Positions 14,911-23,149 of a DNA stretch of 23,202 nucleotides are shown one piece after another. The position numbers were made by a program, and so were the translations under genes. Origin of the DNA: an uncultured Cardiobacterium sp. (GTDB lineage: Bacteria; Pseudomonadota; Gammaproteobacteria; Cardiobacteriales; Cardiobacteriaceae); the NCBI RefSeq assembly GCF_938028825.1, contig NZ_CALIZP010000041.1, positions 1 to 23,202 of the forward strand, written 5' to 3'. How positions within the stretch are numbered: position 1 is the first letter of the stretch; each line of letters starts with the position of its first letter. The notes under the pieces were generated by a model, which was given only the letters and a program-made list of their open reading frames with translations, ran no database searches and was not told where the DNA came from.

Positions 14911-15567
14911 TTATGTCGTGTCGGCGGCGGGCGGGAAGGGGATCGGGTCGCCGTAGTGGCGCGCTTCGGTGCCGCGCAGGACGTCCCACACCGCGCGCAG
15001 GCGGGCGGCGATTTCCCGCACCTGGGTTTTCAGGCGGTATTGGAGGACGGCGGGGTCGGCGGCGTTATAGGCGATGACCTGCTGGCCGTTCTTGCGGGCG
15101 AGGAAAACGGCGCGCGCGTTGTGGAAAGGCTGGCTGACGATGATGTAGTCGCGGTTGCCGAAGACTTTGTCGGCGCGCAGGACGCTGTCAAGGGTGCGCA
15201 GGCCGGCGTAATCGGGCTGGATGTGGTCCGCCGCCACGCCTGCCTTGATGAGGTCGCTGCGCATTTGCGCCGGTTCGTTGTAGGCGAGGGTGCGGTTGTC
15301 GCCGCTGACGATGAGGTATTGCACTTTGCCGCGCCGGTACAGTTCGGCGGCGGCTTCGATGCGGGCGCGGTAGTAGAGGTTGATGCGCCCGTCGGTGGTG
15401 TATTTGGCGGTGCCGAGGACGACGGCGAGCGGGCGGGCGGGGAGGGCGTCGATGTCGTCATAGAGATAGGGGGCGCTGCTCACGGTTATCCAGAAGTAAC
15501 ACAGCGCCGGAATGAGCACGGCGATGGCGAAGAGGGCAAGCAGGATGTAGTAAATGCGGCGTATCAC
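14911..15567 (-). CDS. sanA: SanA-like DUF218 membrane protein
   Basis: The 218-residue protein has an N-terminal membrane anchor (residues about 5-28) and a periplasmic DUF218/YdcF-type domain. Motifs typical of SanA are VVLGTAKYTTDGRINLYY, LIVSGDNRTLAYNEP.MR, DYAGLRTLDSVLRA, VSQPFHNARAVFLAR and IAYNA. SanA mutants of E. coli and Salmonella show altered envelope permeability (vancomycin sensitivity at high temperature); the biochemical role is not settled. The start is a GTG at 15567 with AAGGAG 6 bases upstream. The 153-bp gap before it, after the L,D-transpeptidase gene, holds GC-rich hairpins and no gene I can support. Confidence 0.9.
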   Translation of the reverse strand: MIRRIYYILLALFAIAVLIPALCYFWITVSSAPYLYDDIDALPARPLAVVLGTAKYTTDGRINLYYRARIEAAAELYRRGKVQYLIVSGDNRTLAYNEPAQMRSDLIKAGVAADHIQPDYAGLRTLDSVLRADKVFGNRDYIIVSQPFHNARAVFLARKNGQQVIAYNAADPAVLQYRLKTQVREIAARLRAVWDVLRGTEARHYGDPIPFPPAADTT

Positions 15568-15720
15568 GGGTATCTCCTTGGCGCGGTATGGTAGCGTTTT
15601 TTGGTGCAGGCAAGGCTTTTTTGCCGGTGCTGCCGCAGGGGCGGCAGGCGGCGTCTGCGACGCGTCGCGAAAAGCCGTCCTCCGGGGCGGTTTTCCGTTC
15701 CCGCCGCTATGTCTCGCGGC

Positions 15721-17025
15721 TCAGGGGTCGAAGTCGTAGCTTGGCGGCAGGTCGCTGTCGGGCGGAAGCATTTCCGGCCCCCAGTCGGCGGGCAAGGGGT
15801 GTGCGGCGGCGCCTGGCGGGATGGTATTGGCGGGGGCGGCGGGCAGGGCAGGGCGGCGCTGCGGCATGGGCGCACCGCTTCCACCGTCGAGAGCGGTGAT
15901 GTTCGGGCTGTCATTTGCGGGGCGCGGGATGTCAGCCGGGATGCGTGCAGGCGGGATGTTGTCGCCGGGGCGGCTGGCGGTCAGGGCGCTATCGGCAGGC
16001 AGCGGCACGGGGTCGTCGGCGAGGCTGGCCATGGTCAGGGCAGGTGCCGGGGTAGCGCCCGGTGTGTGCCCCGGCAGGTTATCCGCCAGCGGAGCGGCGC
16101 CGTCGGCGGTCAGGTTGTTGTTCAGCAAGGGGTTGGTTGTTGTCGGGCTGCGCGCGGCGAGCAGGGTGTTGACGGGCGCTGTGCGGTTGCCCGCGATTTG
16201 CAGCGGGGTGCCGTCAAGCGGGTTGCTGTGCAGGTTGTCGTCGGGGATGACGGGGGTGCTGCGCATGGGCGGCAGGCGGTTGCCCGGCAGCGGCGCGCGG
16301 TGCGGGTTGCGCTCGCTCAGGGCGTACTGGCCGCCGATGACGTCGATTTCCGGCGGCTGGTGGTAGGTTTCAAAGTAGTCGTAGCCGGGTTTGAGCATGC
16401 GCCAGAAGTCGTACCAGCGGTGGTCGCTGTAAGCGGCGAGGTTGGCTTCGGTGAGGCGGAAGGGGAAGGCATGCACGCGTACGAAGGGCTGGCCGCGTTG
16501 TAGTGCGGCGCCGACGAGGCTGTAGATTTCTTCGATTTGCCGGTCGCCCATGGCGTAGCAGCCGATGGAGACGCATTTGCCGTGCACCATCAGCATGCTG
16601 CCGGTGTAGCCATGGGCGCGGTCGTAGGCGTTGGGGTAGCCGAGGTTGAAGGAGAGGTGGTAGTTGCTGTTCGGGTTCATCGCTTCGCGGCCAACGGCAT
16701 AGAAGCCTTCCGGTGATTGTTTGTCGCCTTCGCGGGTTTTGGGGCCGAGTTCGCCGGAGTAGATGCAGATGGGGTAGTCAAGGAAGAGGGCGTATTCGCC
16801 GCTGTCTTTTTGCAGCCAGACTTCGAGTTTTTCTTCTTTTTTGAAGATGCGGATGAAGGCGGGCGCGCCGAAGCGGAAGCCTTTGGCTTCGAGGCGGTCT
16901 TGCAGGGTCATTTGTTGCGGGCGGCGGATGAGGCGGCTGTCGCGCTGGCTGTCTTTCGGGGCGTGGCTGCTGCACGCGCTGAGGATGAGGGCGATAAGGA
17001 GGAGCAGATGGGTGCGGATGTTCAT
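15721..17025 (-). CDS. YafK/DpaA-like L,D-transpeptidase-family lipoprotein with long C-terminal tail
   Basis: The 434-residue protein starts with a lipoprotein signal (lipobox LSAC, Cys18, followed by Ser, suggesting the outer membrane). It carries a YkuD-type domain with the active-site motif H148-G-K-C-V-S153-I-G-C156 (HGxxxSxGC) and the IYSGELGPKTREGDKQSPEG region characteristic of the YafK subgroup. E. coli YafK (DpaA/LdtF) hydrolyses the link between Braun lipoprotein and peptidoglycan, so a role in cell-wall attachment or remodelling is likely. YafK is about 246 residues. Here about 190 extra residues, rich in Pro, Ala, Asp and Asn, follow the domain and look disordered. The gene starts 11 bases after dacB and is probably co-transcribed with it. 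Confidence 0.88.
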   Translation of the reverse strand: MNIRTHLLLLIALILSACSSHAPKDSQRDSRLIRRPQQMTLQDRLEAKGFRFGAPAFIRIFKKEEKLEVWLQKDSGEYALFLDYPICIYSGELGPKTREGDKQSPEGFYAVGREAMNPNSNYHLSFNLGYPNAYDRAHGYTGSMLMVHGKCVSIGCYAMGDRQIEEIYSLVGAALQRGQPFVRVHAFPFRLTEANLAAYSDHRWYDFWRMLKPGYDYFETYHQPPEIDVIGGQYALSERNPHRAPLPGNRLPPMRSTPVIPDDNLHSNPLDGTPLQIAGNRTAPVNTLLAARSPTTTNPLLNNNLTADGAAPLADNLPGHTPGATPAPALTMASLADDPVPLPADSALTASRPGDNIPPARIPADIPRPANDSPNITALDGGSGAPMPQRRPALPAAPANTIPPGAAAHPLPADWGPEMLPPDSDLPPSYDFDP

Positions 17026-17036
17026 GGGGGTGGGGG

Positions 17037-18449
17037 TTATTGTTTGTAGAGCCAGCGGAAGAGTTCGTCCTGCACGGCGCGGCTGCGCACGGCGCTTTTG
17101 CCGTTGCCGATGACGACGACGACGTAGTTGCGCCCGCTTTCGGCGCGGAGGTAGCCCGCGAAGCTGCGGACGTTGTCAATGGTGCCGGTTTTGCCGATGA
17201 CGTGCCCGGCGAGGGCTTCGCCCCGGTAGCGTTTGCGCAGGGTGCCGCTTTCGCCCGCAACGGCGAGCGAGGCGAGGAAGGTTTCGCCCTGGTCGGAGAG
17301 GTAGATGTCGCGCAGCAGGGTGGCGAGCTGCTTGGCACTGACGAGTTCGAGGCGTGAGAGGCCGGAGCCGTTGTCAATAATCATGCCGTCGGTATTGATG
17401 CCGAAGGCTTCGAGCGTCATGCGCACGGCATTTCTGCCTTTTTCCAGACTGCCGGGCGGGTCGAAGGTTTTGGCACCTAGGGTGAGCATGAGCTGGCGGG
17501 TCATGACGTTGTTGCTTTCCTGGTTCATGCGCTGGATTTGCAGGGCGAGCGGGTCGGAGTAGCCGGTGAAGATGTGTTTGGCGGTGGAGGGGGTTTTCGC
17601 GACTTTACCCGCGCCGTCGAAGCTGCCGCCCAGGCGGTACCAGAGGTCGCGGAAGAGGTAGTAGAACTGTTCGCTGGCTTCGCCGAGGACGAGCTGCACG
17701 TCCTGCGCGCCGCAGCCGGTGGCGTAGGTACCGGCGACGTGCATGACGGCGTAGCCTTTGTCGTCGCGTTCGAGCACGGCGGACGGCGTGAAGCCGTCGC
17801 CGCTGCACTGGCCTTTTTTGACTTTGAGCTGGTTGTCGATTTTCCAGTTGACGATTTCCGGCACGAGGGTGAGTTGCGGTTTGCCCGCCTGCGGGATGAC
17901 CTGCATTTTCACGGTGCGGAAGTTGACCATCAGCGGGTGCGGGATGGCGTTGTAAGCCGCCCAGGGTTTGCCGTCGAAGGAAGCGGCGTCGCGCTCTTCG
18001 GCGCTGAGGCGGTAGAGGGAGTCATCGAGGACGATGTCGCCGGTGATGTGGCGCACGCCCGCCTGTTGCAGGCCTTGCAGCATGGTGAGCAACTGTTCTT
18101 CGACGAGGAAGGGGTCGCCGCCGCCGACGACGTAGAGGTTGCCCTCGACGATGCCGTTCACATCAGGCAGGGTGTCCACATAGAAGTTGGTTTCCCAGCG
18201 GTAATCCTTGCCGAGGCGCAGGAGGCCGGCGGCAGTGGTGAGGACTTTGGCGACCGAGGCGGGATGGCGCAGGGTGGTGCCGTTCAGCTCGACCATCGGC
18301 TCTTCCGCTTCGATTGCCTGCACCCAGATGCTGATGTCTTCGCCGGCGACGTTGTTTTTATGCAGCATTTCCGCGACGGCGGCGGGGACTTGTTCCGCCC
18401 GCACCAGCACACTGAAACAGATTGTTAGCACGATGAGCCAGCAGCGCAT
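17037..18449 (-). CDS. dacB: DacB (PBP4), D-alanyl-D-alanine carboxypeptidase/endopeptidase
   Basis: PBP4-type enzymes trim D-Ala from peptidoglycan stems and cut 4,3 cross-links in the periplasm. The 470-residue protein has a signal peptide (MRCWLIVLTICFSVLVRA), the SxxK motif S65-V-A-K68 in RHPASVAKVLTTAA, the SxN motif S312-N-N314 and the KTG motif at 420-422. DNGSGLSR and the large PBP4 insertion between SxxK and SxN are also present. Length fits DacB (about 477). I start at 18449, preceded by GGGAGG and a TATAAT box; the longer frame to 18728 would run antisense through yjgA. It is followed by the YafK-like gene. Confidence 0.95.
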   Translation of the reverse strand: MRCWLIVLTICFSVLVRAEQVPAAVAEMLHKNNVAGEDISIWVQAIEAEEPMVELNGTTLRHPASVAKVLTTAAGLLRLGKDYRWETNFYVDTLPDVNGIVEGNLYVVGGGDPFLVEEQLLTMLQGLQQAGVRHITGDIVLDDSLYRLSAEERDAASFDGKPWAAYNAIPHPLMVNFRTVKMQVIPQAGKPQLTLVPEIVNWKIDNQLKVKKGQCSGDGFTPSAVLERDDKGYAVMHVAGTYATGCGAQDVQLVLGEASEQFYYLFRDLWYRLGGSFDGAGKVAKTPSTAKHIFTGYSDPLALQIQRMNQESNNVMTRQLMLTLGAKTFDPPGSLEKGRNAVRMTLEAFGINTDGMIIDNGSGLSRLELVSAKQLATLLRDIYLSDQGETFLASLAVAGESGTLRKRYRGEALAGHVIGKTGTIDNVRSFAGYLRAESGRNYVVVVIGNGKSAVRSRAVQDELFRWLYKQ

Positions 18450-18473
18450 CCGTCCCTCCCAAAAAAGGTTGCT

Positions 18474-18479
18474 ATTATA
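18474..18479 (-). promoter_or_regulatory. Perfect -10 (TATAAT) for dacB
   Basis: TATAAT on the minus strand lies 24 bases before the dacB ATG. The -35 is poor (T-rich stretch). The same bases on the plus strand read TATTAT (18473-18478), a possible -10 for yjgA, so the 58-bp divergent gap may hold overlapping promoters. Confidence 0.45.
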
Positions 18480-18507
18480 GGTATCCCGCCGAAAAACAAA
18501 ACCGGAC

Positions 18508-19068
18508 ATGACTGATAAAGCAGAAAAACAATACGATGAAGAAGGCCGCGTCATCCGCGCCAACCGCTCGCAGGCCAAGCGTGAACGCGAACCGATCAAG
18601 GCCTTTGCCGGCGAGCTGCTGAAACTGCCCGCGCACCAGTACCCGCTGCTGCCGATTGACGAGACGCTGATTGCCGCCTTGCGGGAGGGCAAGCGCCTGA
18701 GCGGTAACGCCCTGTCGCGCCATCTCAACTACCTCACCCGCCTGCTCGACGAACAGGATTATCCGGCCATTCTCGCCGCACACGAACACATCAACCACCC
18801 CTATTTGCAGTCGCCCGGCAAGCAGCAGCGCATTCAGCGCGAGCTGGAGCGCCTGCTGGCGGACGATGGCGACATTTACGGCGAACTGCTCGGCCGCTAC
18901 GCCGGTTTCGATGTGCAGCATGTGCGGCAACTGGTGCGCGAGGCGAAGAAACAGCAGGCAGCGGCGGCAGCGGCGGCAGAGACGGATACGCCCGCGCCGC
19001 CGGACAAATACCGCCGCCGCTTGCAGAAATATTTGCAGGGATTGGCGCTTTTGTATGAAGAAGGATGA
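18508..19068 (+). CDS. darP: YjgA/DarP, ribosome-associated dual-action protein (DUF615)
   Basis: The 186-residue protein matches the YjgA family in length (E. coli 183) and layout. It has an acidic/basic start (EGRVIRANRSQAKRERE), LLKLPAHQYPLLPIDETL, then the LSGNALSRHLNYLTRLL region and a coiled C-terminal part ending KYRRRLQKYLQG. E. coli YjgA (DarP) associates with late 50S assembly intermediates. An Ala-rich stretch (AAAAAAAE) near residue 155 is a local expansion. It is divergent from dacB and has its own terminator, so it is likely a single-gene unit. Confidence 0.92.
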   Translation: MTDKAEKQYDEEGRVIRANRSQAKREREPIKAFAGELLKLPAHQYPLLPIDETLIAALREGKRLSGNALSRHLNYLTRLLDEQDYPAILAAHEHINHPYLQSPGKQQRIQRELERLLADDGDIYGELLGRYAGFDVQHVRQLVREAKKQQAAAAAAAETDTPAPPDKYRRRLQKYLQGLALLYEEG

Positions 19069-19073
19069 AGCAG

Positions 19074-19098
19074 ACGGCTCCGCGAGGAGCCGTTTTTT
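19074..19098 (+). terminator. Intrinsic terminator after darP
   Basis: ACGGCTCC (19074-19081) pairs with GGAGCCGT (19086-19093) around GCGA, followed by six T. It separates darP from the iron-associated genes. Confidence 0.9.
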
Positions 19099-19178
19099 CG
19101 TGCTTTCCCCGGCAGGCAAGCGGTAGAATTGCGAAACCTTCTTATCCCGTATTTCCGTTTTGTTTGACCGGTGCCGCC

Positions 19179-20630
19179 ATGAGTCTGTTTTTTTCTTTGT
19201 TTGTCCGTTGTTTCTGGTTGCCGCTGTTTTTTGCGGCAGCTTTGTCTGCCGCTTGCCCCGCGCGGCCGCAGCGGATGTTTGCCGCGTTTGTCTGCGGGTT
19301 GCTTGCGGCAGGGGCGGCGGTGGCCGCGCTGCCGCAGGGGGCGGCGGTGCTGTTCTGGTTCGCGCCGCTGCAAATGGTGCTGTTGCTGCTCGCGTTGGCT
19401 ACGGTTGGGCTGAAGGCGGCCGCCGCCCGTGATTTTCTCTGGTTCGCCGCCGGTTTTCTCGGCGCAGTGCCGTTTTTTTCCGCGCCGGTGATGAGCGCGT
19501 TTTCTTCTACCAGCGTGGTCAATACGACGTTCATTCTGCATTTGGCAGCGGTGCTGGCGGCGGCGGGGCTGTCGGCGCTTTTGGTGCTGTGGCTGTTCGT
19601 GCTGCGTTCGCTGCTGCCGCGCCGGGTGTGGCAGGCACTCGCGGTGCTGATGGTGCTGGTGATGCTGCTGCTGTGGGCGGTGTGGCTGGGGGCCGATTTT
19701 GTGCTCGCGGCCATCAAGTTGCAGAAAATGGAGGTAACGGCACTGCGTCTGCGCTGGCTGGCGCGGGCGGAATTTGCGCGCAACGGGTTCGCGTATGTGG
19801 CGCTGGTGCTGCCCGCCCTGGCGACGCTCGCCGCGCTACTCACCGCCTGGCTGCCCGCGCGGCGGCAGTTGCGGAGGGCGGATGTGCCGTCTGCACACGC
19901 CCACGCCACAACCGATGCCGCTCCCGCCGGCAACGCCAATCCCCGCGCCGCCGCCGTGCATCGCCGCTTGCTCGTTGCCGGGGTGCGGCGGGCGCGGCGC
20001 GCCGTCGTGCAGGGGGTCGCGGCGTGCGCGCTGGCGCTCGCAGTGTGCCTGTATTGGGATCTGGTCGCCTCGCGGCCGCCGTCGCTCTCGAAGGCGGTGC
20101 CGGTTGCACTCGCCGCCGATGATGCCGTCCATCTGCCGATTGAGGCGGACAGGCTGAAAGACGGCGATTTGCACCGCTACGCCTGGGTGTCGTCCGAGGG
20201 CAAGGTAGTGCGCTTTTTTGTGATTGACCGCTTCCCCGGTGAGTGGTCGCCGGCGGTAGTGTTTGACGCCTGTATGCTCTGCGGCGATACGGGTTATGCG
20301 ATGCAGGGCGATCAGGTGATGTGCATCGGTTGTGGCGTGCGCCTGTTCCGCCCCAGTGTCGGCAAGAGTGGCGGCTGTAACCCGGTGCCGATTGAAGGCT
20401 GGGCGATGGATGCGGCGGAAATCCGCATTCCGCGCAAATCGCTGGAAGCGGGCTTGCAGCTCTTCAAGGCGGTGGTCGAGCTGGATGTGGTCGATCCGGT
20501 GGACGGCAGCCGCTTGAAGAACACGACGGCGCAATATCGTTACAGCTACGGCACGAAGACGTATTTTTTCGCCAGCGAGGCGAATTATCAGCGCTTCGTG
20601 GATGACCCCGAATCGTTTATCAAGGAATAA
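19179..20630 (+). CDS. DUF2318 membrane protein of the P19/FTR1-type iron-uptake cluster
   Basis: The 483-residue protein has an N-terminal membrane domain of about seven helices and one more helix near residues 275-295. A C-terminal DUF2318 region carries two CxxC motifs, C365-M-L-C368 (ACMLCGDTGY) and C382-I-G-C385 (CIGCGVRLF), then SVGKSGGCNPVPIEGW with C400. It ends in a YHS-like segment (YGTKTYFFASEANYQRFVDDP). This layout matches Campylobacter Cj1660 and relatives, which sit beside P19, FTR1 and FtsX-like permeases; a metal or electron-carrier role is inferred. I start at 19179 (MSLFFSLFVRCF); the frame is open back to 19065, but that would overlap darP and its terminator. No clear Fur box was seen upstream. 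Confidence 0.85.
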   Translation: MSLFFSLFVRCFWLPLFFAAALSAACPARPQRMFAAFVCGLLAAGAAVAALPQGAAVLFWFAPLQMVLLLLALATVGLKAAAARDFLWFAAGFLGAVPFFSAPVMSAFSSTSVVNTTFILHLAAVLAAAGLSALLVLWLFVLRSLLPRRVWQALAVLMVLVMLLLWAVWLGADFVLAAIKLQKMEVTALRLRWLARAEFARNGFAYVALVLPALATLAALLTAWLPARRQLRRADVPSAHAHATTDAAPAGNANPRAAAVHRRLLVAGVRRARRAVVQGVAACALALAVCLYWDLVASRPPSLSKAVPVALAADDAVHLPIEADRLKDGDLHRYAWVSSEGKVVRFFVIDRFPGEWSPAVVFDACMLCGDTGYAMQGDQVMCIGCGVRLFRPSVGKSGGCNPVPIEGWAMDAAEIRIPRKSLEAGLQLFKAVVELDVVDPVDGSRLKNTTAQYRYSYGTKTYFFASEANYQRFVDDPESFIKE

Positions 20631-20634
20631 CCTT

Positions 20635-21921
20635 ATGTTTTGGCGCATGATTTTCCAGCTTTGGCATCACGATTTGCCGCGCAAGGCGCTCGCCTTTGCC
20701 ACGGTTTTCCTCGCTTCCAGCCTGATTGCCGGGTTGCTCGCGGTATCCATCGACATCGGCGACAAGATGTCGCGCGAATTGAAGTCCTACGGCGCGAATA
20801 TCCTGATTGAACCGGCGGGCGGCGCGCTCCTGCCTGATGAAGTCGCCGGGCAGCAGTACTATCTGGATGAAAAGGTGCTGCCGTCGGTGATGGATATTTT
20901 CTGGCGCAACAACATCTACGGCTTCGCGCCGCTCTTGAACGGCCATGTGCGCGCGGGCGGGGTGGAAGTCGCGGTGCTGGGTACGTTTTTTGACCACCCG
21001 CTGGATGTCGCCGACGAATCGAATTATCACACCGGGCAGAAGGCGGTCAGCCCCTTCTGGCAAATCGCGGGCGAATGGCCGGATGACAGCAAGCCGCTTG
21101 CCGCTGACGCGCCCATTCCCGTGCTGGTCGGGGTCAAACTCGCCGCCGCACACGGCTGGCAGACGGGCGACGTGCTGCCGCTCACCGCCACCACGGGCGA
21201 CACCCCCGCGAAATCCGCACGCATCAGCGGCATCCTCACCAGCGGCGCGGCGCAGGACGGGCAAATCGTCCTGCCGCTCGCCGCGCTGCAAGAGCTGCTC
21301 GGCTTGCAGGGCAAGATCAGCGCCATCCAGGTCGCGGCGATGACCGTGCCGGAAAACGACCTGTCGCGCAAGGCGCACGAAAACCCCTCGGCACTGGATG
21401 CCAAGCAGTACGACCAGTGGTACTGCACCGCCTACGTCTCCACCATCGCGCATCAGCTCGAAGAGACCGTCAGCGGCTCCGTCGTCCACCCCGTGTGGCA
21501 AGTTGCCGCCTCCGAAGGCGTCATCATCGGCAAAATCCAGCTCCTGCTGATCGTGTGCAGCCTCGCCGCCCTGATTTCGGCGGGCATGGGCATCGCCTCG
21601 CTCACCGGCAGCGGCATCCTCGCCCGCGCCAAAGAAATCGGCCTGATGCGCGCCCTCGGCGCGAAGCCCTGGCAAATCGCGCTGCTCTACTACGCCGAAG
21701 CGGTGATGGTCGGCGCGCTCGGCGGATTTGCCGGCTGCGCGGGCGGTGCCGTCCTCGGCTGGGGCATCGGCCGCGCACTCTTCGGCGCGCCGCTCGGCTT
21801 CACCTGGATCGTCGTCCCCGTCATCATCACCGCCGCCGTGCTGATTACCCTTGTCGGCACCTGGTTCGCGGTGCGCAGCATTGCCCGCCAAGTCCCCGTC
21901 GAGGTTTTATATGAAAGATAA
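20635..21921 (+). CDS. FtsX-like ABC transporter permease (Cj1661-type)
   Basis: The 428-residue protein has the MacB/FtsX permease plan: one N-terminal helix (about 20-42), a large periplasmic domain (DKMSRELKSYGANILIEPAGG onward) and three C-terminal helices from about residue 300. The usual cytoplasmic loop RAKEIGLMRALGAKPWQIALL lies between them, and the end VPVEVLYER is typical of the family. The start at 20635 has AAGGA 8 bases upstream and lies 4 bases after the DUF2318 stop. With the next gene it should form a heteromeric permease pair needing an ATPase. Its exact role in iron acquisition is not established here. Confidence 0.88.
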   Translation: MFWRMIFQLWHHDLPRKALAFATVFLASSLIAGLLAVSIDIGDKMSRELKSYGANILIEPAGGALLPDEVAGQQYYLDEKVLPSVMDIFWRNNIYGFAPLLNGHVRAGGVEVAVLGTFFDHPLDVADESNYHTGQKAVSPFWQIAGEWPDDSKPLAADAPIPVLVGVKLAAAHGWQTGDVLPLTATTGDTPAKSARISGILTSGAAQDGQIVLPLAALQELLGLQGKISAIQVAAMTVPENDLSRKAHENPSALDAKQYDQWYCTAYVSTIAHQLEETVSGSVVHPVWQVAASEGVIIGKIQLLLIVCSLAALISAGMGIASLTGSGILARAKEIGLMRALGAKPWQIALLYYAEAVMVGALGGFAGCAGGAVLGWGIGRALFGAPLGFTWIVVPVIITAAVLITLVGTWFAVRSIARQVPVEVLYER

Positions 21922-23041
21922 CAACATGCGCCGGCTGCTGCTCGGCAAAGCCCTGCGCCACAAATGGCGGCGCACCCTCACCATCATCGCCGCCCTCGCC
22001 ATCGGCGCCGCCATCGTGACCGCGATGGCCGCCATCTACTTCGACATCAACGAAAAAATGAGCCGCGAACTGCGCTCCTTCGGCGCCAACTTCTACCTCG
22101 GCGCAAAAAACGAACAACCCTTCACCCTCGATGACTACCGCCGCATCACCGCCGCCATGCCGCCCGCGCTTTACCACGCTTCCAGCCCCTACCTCTACAC
22201 CGTGGCGCGCAGCGAGCGCGAACCCGTGGCGCTGGTCGGCGTCGATTTCCCCGCCCTGCCCGCGCTCGTCCCCTACTGGCAAGTGCAGGGCGGCTGGGTC
22301 AGCGTCGATTTCGACGACAGAAACACCATGCTCGGCAAAACCCTCGCCCGCCAGCTTGAGCTCAACCTCGGCGACAACATCACCCTGGTGAAAGACAACG
22401 GCGAGAAAAAGAGCTTCCGCATCAAAGGTATCATCGAAAGCGGCGACGCGATGGACAACGTCATGCTGCTCAACATCCGCGCCGTGCAGGACTGGACGGA
22501 CAACCCCGACCGCATCAGCTACGCGCTTGCCAGCCTCGCCAACGACAACGACGCCGTTACCGCCTACGCCGCGCGCCTAAGCGCCGAATACCCGCAGCTC
22601 GACATCCACCCCATCCGCAAAGTCAGCGCCGCCGAAGGCCAAATCCTGCACAAAATCAAAGGACTGATGGGGCTCGTCTGCATCATCATCCTGCTGCTTT
22701 CCAGCCTGTGCGTGAACACCTCGCTTACCGCCATGACCCACGAACGCCGCCGCGAATTTGCCCTGCAAAGCGCACTTGGCGCGTCCGACCGGCAAATCAC
22801 CGCACAAATCGTGCGCGAAACGCTCGCCATGACCACCCTCGCCATCGTCATCGGCGTCGCCCTCGGCCTCGTCCTCGCGCAAATCCTCGGCCAGGTCGTC
22901 TTCCACGCCGGCATCACCCCGCGCTGGCCGGTCATCCCGCTCGCCGCCGTCCTGTCGTTCGCCGTCGCCGCCGCCGCCGTCGCCCTGCCGCTCAAACGCG
23001 TCCTCGCCCTGCAAGCGGCAGACGTGCTGAAAGGGGCGTAA
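21911..23041 (+). CDS. FtsX-like ABC transporter permease (Cj1662-type)
   Basis: The 376-residue paralogue of the preceding permease has an N-terminal helix (about 20-42), a periplasmic domain opening with INEKMSRELRSFGANFYLG (close to the partner's sequence) and three C-terminal helices. The coupling loop THERRREFALQSALGASDRQ is present, and the protein ends ALQAADVLKGA. The start at 21911 has GAGG 6 bases upstream and overlaps the upstream stop by 11 bases, a sign of translational coupling and paired stoichiometry. The ATP-binding gene expected next is not found; two hairpins and the terminal repeat follow. Confidence 0.88.
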   Translation: MKDNNMRRLLLGKALRHKWRRTLTIIAALAIGAAIVTAMAAIYFDINEKMSRELRSFGANFYLGAKNEQPFTLDDYRRITAAMPPALYHASSPYLYTVARSEREPVALVGVDFPALPALVPYWQVQGGWVSVDFDDRNTMLGKTLARQLELNLGDNITLVKDNGEKKSFRIKGIIESGDAMDNVMLLNIRAVQDWTDNPDRISYALASLANDNDAVTAYAARLSAEYPQLDIHPIRKVSAAEGQILHKIKGLMGLVCIIILLLSSLCVNTSLTAMTHERRREFALQSALGASDRQITAQIVRETLAMTTLAIVIGVALGLVLAQILGQVVFHAGITPRWPVIPLAAVLSFAVAAAAVALPLKRVLALQAADVLKGA

Positions 23042-23053
23042 ATGCCGGGGCGC

Positions 23054-23093
23054 GTAGGGTGGGCTTCAGCCCACCGGGCAGGCACGGCCTGCC
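23054..23093 (+). repeat. REP-like element: GTAG head plus two hairpins (copy 2)
   Basis: GTAG (23054-23057) is followed by GGTGGGCT/AGCCCACC (23058-23065 with 23068-23075) and GGCAGGC/GCCTGCC (23077-23083 with 23087-23093). It repeats the element at 14833-14874 in the opposite orientation. It sits 12 bases after the last permease stop and could also slow or end transcription. Confidence 0.65.
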
Positions 23094-23149
23094 TTGATAA
23101 GAACGGCACCGGCGGCACAAACACTGCCCCGCCAAGCAAAGGAATTGCT

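Noticed and set aside
15657..15668. 12-bp palindrome GCGACGCGTCGC after the L,D-transpeptidase gene
   Set aside because: No T-tract on either strand next to it; likely chance in GC-rich DNA, not a supported terminator or operator.
18450..18728. N-terminal extension of dacB
   Set aside because: It would run antisense through darP and before the promoter and signal peptide; the start at 18449 has a ribosome-binding site and a classic signal sequence.
19065..19178. N-terminal extension of the DUF2318 protein
   Set aside because: It overlaps the end of darP and its terminator; the hydrophobic start at 19179 fits the family better.
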